10,306 nt of DNA from assembly GCA_003024985.2 (NCBI GenBank), contig PXIH01S0014278.1, one strand, 5' to 3'. Below are positions 1 through 8,875 of this stretch, in pieces. Every line of letters starts with the position of its first letter. Within the stretch, counting starts at the first letter, position 1. The translations under genes and the position numbers were made by a program. The stretch is from Euperipatoides rowelli (taxonomy: Eukaryota > Onychophora > Udeonychophora > Euonychophora > Peripatopsidae). A model generated the notes under the pieces. The model ran no database searches, was not told the origin of the DNA, and was given only the letters and a program-made list of their open reading frames with translations.

Positions 1-116
1 ATTAAAAGAATTGAAATTGTTATGTAAAAACTCAATGATTACAATATTTAGATGAAAGTGTAGAAATATTTTTTCTTTTTAATCATCTGCAATCCAAATC
101 AAGAATTTTACAATCA

Positions 117-139
117 TTTTTTTTTTTTTTGGGGGGGGG
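117..139. repeat. Poly-T/poly-G junction (T14 then G9)
   Basis: Fourteen T residues run straight into nine G residues. Homopolymer junctions like this are prone to slippage and sequencing error, so the lengths may not be exact. Confidence 0.95.
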
Positions 140-793
140 ATACATTGATTTTACATAGTCCTGTAAGTAAACACTGCACAAGTCCTTACCTGAAAGAATT
201 AATGCAGTAATTTGAAAATGTCAGTCTTTGTGAAATAGTCTTCGATACAAACACTTTTTTTTTTTGCTTATTTTACTAATCAGGTAGAATTTTATCTTGA
301 TTTTGCATTGAAATAATTGTTGCATAAAATTAGGCTAACTATTTTATTATGATCGAGTATTTTGCTGCTCAGAAAGGGTAACTTTGATCGTTTGTCTATA
401 AAATTAAATGTTCACGTGATCAGGCACAAACCAAAGTAATGAAACGCATTGAAAAAAATCTAGACGAACACACCTTATATTGGTGAACAGATAACGGAAT
501 CTAACCTGGAATGTTTTCAATTCATGCTCCTGTTTATACAGCTTTATTATAATAAATAATATTAAAACTAGCAGTAGGCCTACATAGTTTTCATTTTCAG
601 GTATCAAGTTTTTTGGGGTTTACACCCTACCTCCATTCTTCAATGGAATCAGCATAGTCTATATTAAAAAAAGATCATATTTAGCCTTAATTTTTAATGC
701 TAAGGTTTATAATACTTAAAATTTTACTTACCGTAGTTAAAAAAAAAGTGCTTTCCTTGTCTAAAAATTAGAGTTAATAAAAAATAAAAATAA

Positions 794-819
794 TACACAT
801 GCACACACATACACACACC
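794..819. repeat. Imperfect (CA)n microsatellite
   Basis: CA units interrupted by TG and TA, reading ACACATGCACACACATACACACAC. Confidence 0.85.
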
Positions 820-952
820 TCAATAATCTAATATTTGAAATTGAATTATCTGAAACTATATTTTAAGTTTTAGTGCTCTTAAATTTGGGAAATCAAATTT
901 ATCTTTAATTTTCAAAGGTAAAAAAAAAACTGAAATTTAAGGAGTGAAGAAT

Positions 953-972
953 GGAGGGGGGGGAGGGAGGAG
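953..972 (+). repeat. G-rich purine tract, quadruplex-prone
   Basis: A run of G tracts including G8 and GGG separated by single A residues, in otherwise AT-rich DNA. It could form a two- or three-layer G-quadruplex. The adjacent word TGAAGAATGGAGG (945-957) occurs inverted at 630-642. Confidence 0.7.
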
Positions 973-1205
973 GTAGTACACACATAAATAATCGTTATGC
1001 AATATTTTGTTGTTAGCAAACTTAGTTCTAAATATTCTTTTTATAATAAAAAAAAAAACGTTTTGTTGTCTACATTATCTATAAAAAAAAAATATCTAAA
1101 AAATTTTAAAAAAAAACTGACAAATAATAAAGAATATTAATCTAATCCCTCGCTTTTATTCAGAAGAATCATTCAAACAAATCCAGCTACCATTGATAGT
1201 TTTAA

Positions 1206-1226
1206 CACGTGCGCGCAGCTATAAAA
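1206..1226 (+). promoter_or_regulatory. E-box, GCGCGC and TATA-like cluster (weak promoter candidate)
   Basis: CACGTG at 1206-1211 is followed by GCGCGC and then TATAAAA at 1220-1226. The CpG-containing patch is unusual here. I see no convincing initiator at the expected distance (about 1250) and no credible coding sequence downstream, so chance occurrence is the most likely explanation. Confidence 0.15.
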
Positions 1227-2140
1227 ATTTTGTCAGGTGAACAAATACCATCTGAACGAATTGCTTCTGGATACATCATCACTAGCTATTGTATTTTAAG
1301 CTTATCCATTATTTTAAAAAATAAAATTCAAATATAAATCTTGATGATGTTTGCTATTGGATTCAGTAATGAAATTTAATTCGCTTTTAAAGTTAAAACC
1401 GTGAAACCACACTATCCTGAATACTGCATTCAATAACAAACACTTGTATAATCTCTTGATAACAAAATCTTCATGCTCAGTCTATTCTGCTCATCTCCTA
1501 GCTTTCTTATTCACTTTATTAATGTGATGAATCTCAGCAAAGCACATTACATTCTACATGAGTGAACATATAATTCTGCTTCTTAGCCAAAGATATGTCC
1601 TACACTGGCAAGAATTCAATTGGTCTTTGCAACATTCAACATGGTTATGTATATTTACAAAGCATTGTGAATCCCTTCAATCCCACAAATAAACAAATGA
1701 GGAAACAAACAGACCTGCAGCTACAACTTAAATGCACAAAATCACGATCTTCAGTTGAAGCTAGAAAAGTAAAGATGGTTTACATTCATTCTCATATTTT
1801 GACAAGAATGAAAAAAATTGACACTACTTTTTTAATACTCTATTGGCCATGGAATTTAATGATAGAAATTTTGAACATGAAAATTATATTTGAAAAAAAG
1901 TTTTAGAAAGCAAACTATGGAGTATTACATAATATTTTTTTTTACAAAAATATAAGCAATATTTTTCAAAACCCTTAAATTTTCATATGAAATACATTAT
2001 TCCATGCAATAATGATTTTATCATAATAATAAAAATAGTAAATAATTAATATTGTTATCGTTAAATTAATTCTATTAATTTGAACTAACAATATTACCTA
2101 GTACCGATATGATAGGGGCGAATCTGTAAAAAAAATGACT

Positions 2141-2153
2141 GGGGGGGGGGGGG
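2141..2153 (+). repeat. Poly-G tract (G13)
   Basis: Thirteen consecutive G residues, following an A-rich stretch and beside the two GGTACC/GTACCG words at 2101 and 2168. Exact length is uncertain because homopolymers are error-prone. Confidence 0.95.
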
Positions 2154-2330
2154 CAGAGATGGCTTGAGGTACCGGCTAACAGACTGATTGACAGGCACAC
2201 CATGAGATGAAAGTATCTACAACTGACCATTATAAATTGAAATTACACAATTTAATTATAAAAATTAAAATATGACACAATAAAACATTACAGTATTATA
2301 ATTTACTCAATGGTTTACTGTTATTTCCCC

Positions 2331-2353
2331 CTGTAATTTCCTAAAAATTACAG
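2331..2353. repeat. Perfect hairpin, 9-bp stem flanked by CCCC/GGGG
   Basis: CTGTAATTT (2331-2339) pairs with AAATTACAG (2345-2353) around the loop CCTAA. CCCC lies directly before the stem and GGGG lies four bases after it, so an outer clamp could form across a small internal loop. The symmetry goes beyond what AT-richness alone gives. Confidence 0.8.
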
Positions 2354-3147
2354 AGGAGGGGATCACATTCCCTGATACCTTCCCATGAATCTACCACTGT
2401 ATCTGGAAATAAAAAGACCAACAATATCAATATTTTTTTAGCAAGGATTCTGAGTCCAGAACTTTGACATTCTTCTAAAGGAATATCAAGAAACAGACCC
2501 AGCAGTTGCCCTATACACTCCCATATTACCCCTCACCCCCTAACACTTTTGGACAATATGGAAAAATTACTATTATGTTTTTATAGTTTAAAAATATCAA
2601 TAACTTGATTATTAAAAAAACAATAATAAATACTTTGAGCAGCTGGAGTATGGAGAGAGGATTTAGCTCAAAACCTCCCCCTACACAATATTTCTTATTA
2701 TTGTCCATCCTATAACATCTATGTTACCTGATAGAAATTTGTTTAATCTACCTCTGAAAATAACTTAAAGCTCATATGAAATTAATTTTTTTATCATCTA
2801 TTTTCAAAGAAAATCATGAAAAAAAAATTATTTTGATTAAAAAAAAAATCCCACCAAAAAATGTTTTTTAAAACTAGAAATAGTACCATAAGTTAAGAAT
2901 TTTAGCTCCTCCACCAGAAAATGATATTGTCATCAGGGTTCACAAGGTTGATCTTATTTCAATAATTAGTAATGTCTATTTTAAGGATTGATATTATAAG
3001 GTTGTTTTTGCCTATAAGTTTCTCACAATTAGAATAAAACCTAATCAGATTTGGATCTTGTACATTTTTTATTTTCCCTACTTTGCACCAATATTATGGA
3101 TATTGTACTGTTTTTATTGTTTTTTACACCCAGAAATTCATTTCTGA

Positions 3148-3160
3148 GGAGGGAGGGAGG
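3148..3160 (+). repeat. GGA-repeat purine tract
   Basis: GGAGGGAGGGAGG gives four G tracts separated by single A residues, a compact two-layer G-quadruplex candidate. No transcription unit is evident nearby. Confidence 0.75.
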
Positions 3161-3342
3161 ATGAATGATAGATATTGTTTGCTTAAATTTTTAATTAGCT
3201 ATTATGAAAATAACTTGTTTAAAAATGTCATCAATATTATTCGTCATTTCTTCTCCTCTTTCTACCCCATTTCTTAAGAAATTTCAATATACTTTAATTA
3301 GTCAATAAACTCCATTCCATTTTTTTGATATGTAAATGAAGA

Positions 3343-3470
3343 GGTGAGAAGTACAGACAGAATCATTTCAGCATGTCTCAGATTGTGAGTGAACTTTGGA
3401 TTTGTAGGTGAGAAGTACAGACAGAATCATTTCAGCATGTCTCAGATTGTGAGTGAACTTTGGATTTGTA
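3343..3470. repeat. Perfect 64-bp tandem duplication
   Basis: The unit at 3343-3406, beginning GGTGAGAAGTACAGACAG and ending TTTGGATTTGTA, is repeated immediately and without mismatch at 3407-3470. By eye I found no differences in any of the 64 positions. The unit is less AT-rich than its surroundings. Lack of divergence implies a recent duplication or an assembly artefact. A short minus-strand reading frame crosses the repeat but is not convincing as a gene. Confidence 0.95.
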
Positions 3471-4455
3471 TTTATTTGTATCATAGTCTTAATGTTATTT
3501 TGGTTTATAAATACAGTATTATGTAAAGGAACGGTCCTAAATTTTAACTTGCTTACTGGCACCAGAACTTCACAAAGCATTAGCCTACTGGGTAATGTGC
3601 AGGACTGAACAACATATCAATGGTAAAGAGTGTCCTTGTGAAAGAGACCAATAGAAACTAAAAATATACTAAATCCAATTGGGTGCCATTCTGACTTCAA
3701 GAATCGGATGATTTTTGTAAAAATTCTTTGTTTTTATTGTAACAAAGTCTTTAAAAAAATAATAAAAGGATTTGTTATAGAAAAACCATATATTATTATT
3801 TTAAACAACTAAATATTATTTTCTAAAACATATATTTTTATGTAGTTCATCTATAACTTTTGTATATGAGCGCTGTTTGATAATTGATGAGATTTTCAAA
3901 TACTCTCGAAAGCTTAAATATGACCTCTGACTTATGCAACAATTTAATATAATTACATTTTGGGGGGAAGAAAGGGATTTTTTTTTAACCAAGTGGAATT
4001 TTTTTTAGTAACATTCTTTGAAATTAGATGATTAAAAATATTTTGATCTTTAAGTATATAGGACACTCTTGAGTCTTGACTAAACATTGTCTTAGATGCT
4101 TACATACACTTGTTCGTATTTGTTTATTACTTGACTTATGTAAACATAATATTTGATATTAGATCCATAACAATTATTGTAGTAATGCATTAACATTTAC
4201 TGTAAATCGAATGATGCAAATACACTCTGTGATCTTTACATTCTAAAAAAGAACTTAATATTTTTATTAAATTAATAGAAAAGCAATTAAATTTAAGCGA
4301 AAACAGCTCATAAAAAATATCACTCCTTATTTTATTTATTTAACATTTAATAATCAATATTTAAAATTAAGAATTTAGTTTTACTGATTAAATAAAATAT
4401 TAATAATTTATAGAATTCAATTAAAGATATTTTATAGCAATATCTGAGTAATGAC

Positions 4456-4474
4456 TGGCTCAGAGCATTTGACT
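4456..4474 (+). other. tRNA-like A-box words, possible SINE head relic
   Basis: TGGCTCAGAGC at 4456-4466 resembles the RNA polymerase III A box of tRNAs and tRNA-derived SINEs (consensus TRGCNNAGYNGG). The overlapping AGCATTTGACT resembles a tRNA D-arm/anticodon-stem junction. The D loop would be shortened, no good B box (GWTCRANNC) follows and no acceptor stem pairs, so this is not a functional tRNA. A chance match is quite possible. Confidence 0.15.
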
Positions 4475-4539
4475 AGTCTAGGATGGATAGTGTAAGTCAA
4501 GGGCAGAAATATTATTGATAATTAAAATGTACTATTATT

Positions 4540-4558
4540 CATTTATTTATTTATTTGA
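4540..4558. repeat. (ATTT)n short tandem repeat
   Basis: Four ATTT units preceded by C and followed by GATTATG. It could be a plain microsatellite, or the complement of an AAAT tail of a minus-strand retroposon. I see no structured 3' end beside it. Confidence 0.8.
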
Positions 4559-4964
4559 TTATGTTTAACAATGTCTAGAAAGCTTAGGGATAAAGATGAA
4601 GCTTTAAGCTAGTTATTGAAATTACATTCTTTTTTACTACCTGAATAAATTATGTATTTTGAAAGTCTAATGTTTGAACTAATCTATTTTGATTATTATG
4701 AATTATTAGTCTTCACAATGCATAGATGCACAACACCTCATTTAACATTTTATATCTATTGCATGGAATACTCCTGGTCAAAGGTCATTCCAACCTATCA
4801 TGAGTCTTGTGTTATTGTGTATTAAAATATATACCGGTAATTAAATGATTTTTATCACTAGGTTAATGACAATGACTGGTTTAGTTAAGATAGAATCATT
4901 AACTTTCCTCTTGTTTGGTTACTGATTATGAATATATTCAGGAAAGCAATATTAACATTACTTA

Positions 4965-4996
4965 TGATCAGTAGTTTATTTGATCAGTAGTTTATT
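4965..4996. repeat. 16-bp perfect tandem duplication
   Basis: TGATCAGTAGTTTATT occurs twice in direct succession (4965-4980 and 4981-4996). Probably a local slippage duplication. Confidence 0.95.
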
Positions 4997-5593
4997 TGTA
5001 AGAGATGTAAATATTGTTACAGTTTAATAAGTTAGCAGTGTATATCTTAACAAAAAAAAAATAGAATTTTAATGGTATATAATATTATAAATATTATAAG
5101 GTAATAAGTAGATAATATTAATTAGAGGAAATTAATTTATGCTTAAAGATTACAACTTAAATCTGACACTAACTTCAATGACTTGCTTCTATCAAAAGAA
5201 AACATAATATTCTTTTTATCAAAATAATTGCGGAAACACTAACGTAAATCATGATCAAATGTTTCTTCGACTATGACTACCCTAGATATGTTTTAACTAC
5301 TCATTATGTGGCTTTTTAAGGCAGTTAACTACTTTAATGTCGATTTTATCAACTTCAAGATACATCAAGCAACAAAGTTTACATATCAAGTTAGTTTGGA
5401 ATACAGTATATCCTTTTCATTTCACATATAGTTGATTACTTTAGCAATATAAACCGGAATTCAAACAAGTCACTAATAAAAAATAATTGAATGCTACATT
5501 AATCATTGATATTTTAAATTTCACTAAAATAAAAAATTTTTGATGAATGGAATACACCAATTGTGAATATATATATTTGGAAAGTTTTTCTTG

Positions 5594-5614
5594 CATGATA
5601 TTAATAATATCATG
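5594..5614. repeat. Perfect hairpin, 9-bp stem
   Basis: CATGATATT (5594-5602) and AATATCATG (5606-5614) flank a 3-nt loop. Strong pairing but AT-rich, so moderately likely by chance in this composition. Confidence 0.8.
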
Positions 5615-5902
5615 ATATATAAAATAAGAAAGTATTTTTATAGAGTTATTCGCAATAAAAGACAAGTGTTTCGATTTTCTTGTTAAAATTAATCAATGTA
5701 ACTTATTTTATTTACTATTAAAGATGATATTATGATTATTTTACTTAATCAGCTTTTGGTAAATAACATTGTATAATTATTTCATTTTGTATTAATAATA
5801 TAATGACTGTAATCCTGTAGAGACAGGCATTCACTCACGATGTCTAATATGATGTCATGAGGGAGAAAGGTGATTATGGGATAGTTTCTCTTGTTGTAAT
5901 GA

Positions 5903-5924
5903 TACATCAATGTAGGTTGATGTA
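5903..5924. repeat. Perfect hairpin, 8-bp stem
   Basis: TACATCAA (5903-5910) and TTGATGTA (5917-5924) flank the loop TGTAGG. It sits in a slightly more GC-rich patch (about 5815-5955). No gene or terminator context. Confidence 0.75.
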
Positions 5925-7578
5925 ATGTATTTGTTGTCTGTATTCAAGGATCATTAAATATTACTAAATTTAGGCTTACATAAATGTTACAGTTATATTA
6001 TTTAATTAAAGTCTAGTTAATGATAAAGTGTTTGGACTATGAAAATATTAAAAAATTTCAACATTTCTTAGCTACATTTGATATATGATAGTTAAAATGC
6101 CATTAGCATGAGTAAACTTTGTTAATGGTCCAGATATAAATAGACTGATAAAGATCATCCTATAGAATAGTCATGATGGGTCGTCCAGGATGAGATGAGG
6201 ATATCAGTGAAATAAAGATTAAGTTTGGTTTAGTATTTATGGAAAAATAGTGCCCAATATAAAAAAAACTATGTTAATTAGCTGTTAAAATAAAAGAAAT
6301 TCAAAATTAAATTCAAATCATTAAAAGTAAAAATAAAGTCAATATTAAGCTCTTTCTGTTGAAGATGATTTACAAATATGCAAGGAATTGTTAATTAAAA
6401 GATTTTATGAGGAGTAGAACTACTTCCATTGATTAATATGAATATTTATTATCTGGAAAGGCTAGAATCAAAATTTCATTGTTATGATGCATTAAAAAAA
6501 CAGCATGATTGATTAGTGGGATTGTAGTTTCAATTAACCAACAACTTCAAAAAGCAAAATCTTTATAAGAGTGGATATACAGAAGATCAAAGGTGAGAGA
6601 GAGAAAAAAATCTCTGAAACTGTTCGTTTAGACTGTATAAAAATAATTAAATTTTATTGCAACGAGAAAGAGAATTAAATTAACAATAAAGGAAAGGAAA
6701 TTGAAACTTACATTTATTAATATGATTTCCAATAGGACAATGAACTTTTACCTTGAAGAAAAAATGATAAAAATTGAATTTAAGAAGAAAAAATATTTGA
6801 TAGCAATTTTAAGCTATGAGCTAAATTACAGAGTCATGAAAGTTGAAAACCAAATTGTAGCCTATAGGCCTTAAGGAAAATGAAATAAATTTGGGGACTT
6901 TAAACTCCTATGTGTCAATATCATCAAGATTTACTAGCACAAAAAGTTATCATGTCATTCTATTTTTAGCTATTAGATCCTAAGAATTAATGAAGTCTAG
7001 TTTCCTATAAATCCTTATTCTTTTGTGTAAAATTGTTTTAATACACACAAATCTGAATGGACAATTAAGACAATATAAACGCCTATATAATACTTTAAAT
7101 GGCTAAGATAAATAATTAAAAACATATATGGAAATACCATAAAAGCATCAAACCAGTTTCTAATCAGAAACATATTATGATCCTATAAATATCTATCAAT
7201 AACGTGATGCCATGACCTTTATTCCTATATAAATTATTCCAATGGTATAAGAAGATATCATAAAAGTATTAAGGTAATATAGAGATTCAAGGCAAGGCAT
7301 ATAACTATGATTTTAAAATTTGTCATCAAAGTGATCACCTTGTCCTTGTATCCCTATGAAAAAAACTGGCTGGGAAAAATATTAGCTTTATTTAAATTAC
7401 TATTAATTAAAGTTTTAATATTATTGTAGCCTACTGTTCATTTTCTCACAATAGATATTAAAGGAGCTGCATCAAAAAGCTTATTCTAAAAGGAATGTTG
7501 TGAGTAGATTTGAAATTAATTTAATTCAAGACATTTCAAAAGATATACCTAGCACAGTTATATTGCTGTAAGATATGT

Positions 7579-7633
7579 CCACCAATGGATGGTATATCAT
7601 TGTATTGTATTATTATACATTGTCCATTGATGG
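7579..7633. repeat. Imperfect long hairpin
   Basis: CCACCAATGGA (7579-7589) pairs with TCCATTGATGG (7623-7633) at 10 of 11 positions. A second inner stem, CATTGTAT with ATACATTG, pairs at 7 of 8 positions around a loop, after an 8-nt one-sided bulge on the left arm. The bulge makes a microRNA precursor unlikely; a decayed inverted repeat of a mobile element is another option. Confidence 0.55.
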
Positions 7634-7786
7634 TTTTATTTATGTAAACATGATTTGTGTTTTGTAATGTTTAAATGCATTTTTATTAATTACTTGCAAG
7701 TATATATTCATGTATAATTCATTTTGTTTTTTTTATTAAACTATTATCATCTAAATTTTGTGAAATTATAGTGTGATGTAATATTG

Positions 7787-7807
7787 TATATATATATATA
7801 TATATAT
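7787..7807. repeat. (TA)n microsatellite
   Basis: Ten and a half uninterrupted TA units, in sequence that also contains the 7579 hairpin and the AAAT-tailed block. Confidence 0.9.
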
Positions 7808-7925
7808 TTTATACTGTTATACAGTGGGCTGTGAAAATTTTTGGGATGGGGAAGATTGTCAATTTTGTTATACTTTGTCTTTTTTGAATCAATGTTTGTA
7901 AGCTTTATTTGTTATATTTATATTA

Positions 7926-8006
7926 GTGATTTCTATATACATAGAATCACAACTGTACAAACCCTTTGGGTTTAAACTTTTACAATAATAAATAAATAAA
8001 TAAATA
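7926..8006 (+). mobile_element. Possible 3' end of a plus-strand non-LTR retroposon with AAAT tail
   Basis: Two compact hairpins precede a short tandem tail. The first is GTGATT(T)CTAT/ATAGAATCAC (7926-7950, one bulged base). The second is AAACCC-TTT-GGGTTT (7959-7973, perfect 6-bp stem). After a short linker, AATAAATAAATAAATAAATA runs to about 8006. Hairpin, then linker, then tandem A-rich tail is a common 3' architecture of LINEs. No reverse-transcriptase coding is recognisable upstream, so if real it is a short, 5'-truncated or SINE-like copy. Host 3'-UTR sequence is an alternative. Confidence 0.3.
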
Positions 8007-8571
8007 GGCTGCTGAAGGAGCCTCAACTTTTGATACACAAAGTGTAATTTAATGTGTTAAATACTTCAAAGAATGTTAAAAATAGAATGTCCACTCTCAA
8101 TGGTTATATATTTAAGTTAATATTGACATGCTGACACCTCCAAGTCTTATGCAAAGATCACAAGCCAAATCCTATAAGGATTTGTAATCCTATAATGAAG
8201 AGTTAGCATCAAACTACCACTGTACGGAGTGACAATCAGCATGCAAGCTTCACATATTTAATGTTCTATAAGTTAACATATTAAGACTTTACATAAACTG
8301 AACTCTGTTGGGTTTTTGCCAGTGCAGTTATTTGAGAGAGTCCATTATTTTAATATTTATTTCTTTATTTAATTATAAAAACAGAACACTGTATGTCAAG
8401 AGAACAATTATTATGAACAACATTTTCCAAAGTTGAAGCCTATATTGTTTCCCAAACTAACTCAGAGTAAATCAATAGTGGGAGCTGTTTTTCTGTTTTA
8501 AATTTATTTTTATCAATTGCCTGACTGAATTTTATCTTTTACTTTTTGTCTTAGCCGGCTATAGTTGAAGG
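8007..8571. other. Gene-free DNA between the AAAT-tailed block and the copia LTR
   Basis: No coding frame is recognisable. It has a small hairpin AAATCC-TATAA-GGATTT (8167-8183) and a perfect 10-bp palindrome TAGCCGGCTA (8552-8561) ten bases before the proposed LTR start. It is probably the pre-insertion flank of the copia copy. Confidence 0.6.
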
Positions 8572-8789
8572 TGTTGGTTATTGTAGCCTAACATTTTATG
8601 ATTTGTTCAAATTAGCAAGTATCTTTGATTTGTTAATGCATCGGACTTTATTAAATTAGTTATAAAATCAATATAGTAGTTTGTATATGATTGTGAATTA
8701 TAATGAGAAATACCAGGATTTAATGTTATGTTTATGGATTATATTTAGAGTACATTCAGAAGGAATATTGCTTAAACATTATTACAACA
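8572..8789 (+). repeat. Probable 5' LTR of the copia element (about 218 bp)
   Basis: The right end is well supported. TTACAACA at 8782-8789 is followed after one A by the primer-binding site, the same arrangement I recall for Drosophila copia. The left end is inferred from TGTTGG at 8572-8577, which gives terminal inverted repeats TGTTG/CAACA and the usual TG...CA termini. The 218-bp length is in the normal range for copia-group LTRs. A TATAAAA at 8661-8667 could be the U3 promoter TATA box. I see no AATAAA inside it. With no 3' LTR in the window, neither the left boundary nor a target-site duplication can be confirmed. Confidence 0.6.
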
Positions 8790-8790
8790 A

Positions 8791-8805
8791 GGTTATGGGC
8801 CCGGC
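8791..8805 (+). other. Primer-binding site, initiator tRNA-Met half type
   Basis: GGTTATGGGCCCGGC is the complement of the GCUGGGCCCAUAACC segment around the anticodon stem of animal initiator tRNA-Met, with one mismatch (G for A at 8803). Drosophila copia primes reverse transcription from an internal fragment of this tRNA rather than from its 3' CCA end. The site lies one base after the LTR end, as expected. It stands out as a GC-rich island in very AT-rich DNA. The tRNA sequence is recalled, not looked up. Confidence 0.8.
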
Positions 8806-8875
8806 TTTCACAAGAAAAAAATGAGGATTAATTGAACACAGCAATCAACTCAAAATAATGAAATCCCAGATTGCC

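Larger units (their letters stand above)
1..1594. other. Gene-free AT-rich DNA
   Basis: All frames are broken by frequent stops. It holds homopolymers (T14/G9, several A8-A9 runs), a (CA)n repeat, the G-rich tract at 953-972 and the TATA-like cluster at 1206-1226. A 67-codon minus-strand frame (404-607) has a hydrophobic stretch but no family resemblance. Intergenic or intronic DNA. Confidence 0.7.
1595..3342. other. Gene-free AT-rich DNA with G/C-run islands
   Basis: The longest open frame outside the gag relic (103 codons, 1595-1906, plus strand) begins here. It has no recognisable domain, signal peptide or repeat, and its last third is K/I/F-rich as expected for random AT-rich sequence, so I do not call it a gene. 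The rest holds the G13 run, the 2331 hairpin, C-rich words near 2525 and 2680, and the GGA tract. Nothing else is recognisable. Confidence 0.65.
3471..4964. other. Gene-free AT-rich DNA
   Basis: Short frames only, with many A/T runs. It contains the weak tRNA-like words at 4456-4474, the (ATTT)n repeat at 4540-4558 and an ACCGGTAA word near 4833. No coding similarity was recognised on either strand. Confidence 0.7.
4997..7578. other. Gene-free AT-rich DNA with scattered hairpins
   Basis: Stops are dense in all frames. Apart from the hairpins at 5594 and 5903 there is a 10-bp palindrome GCCTATAGGC at 6860-6869 and a GA-rich stretch near 6592-6610. The 74-codon minus-strand frame at 5441-5665 is I/F/Y/S-rich with no family resemblance and overlaps the 5594 hairpin. 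Probably intergenic or intronic. Confidence 0.7.

Noticed and set aside
404-607. 67-codon minus-strand frame with a hydrophobic segment
   Set aside because: A run of L/I/F is easily produced by AT-rich DNA; there is no family resemblance and no supporting neighbours.
1595-1906. 103-codon plus-strand open frame
   Set aside because: No recognisable domain, signal peptide or conserved motif. Composition is as expected for random AT-rich sequence, and a frame of this length is unremarkable among short chance frames. Transcript evidence would be needed.
3368-3580. 70-codon minus-strand frame across the 64-bp duplication
   Set aside because: It crosses the repeat junction and shows no domain. 64 is not a multiple of three, so the duplicated DNA is read in two different frames, which argues against coding.
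4440-4520. Functional tRNA gene
   Set aside because: The A-box word is present, but the D loop is too short, no B box or TPsiC arm is found and no acceptor stem pairs.
7579-7633. microRNA precursor
   Set aside because: The stem is broken by a one-sided 8-nt bulge and the paired segments are too short for a standard Dicer substrate.
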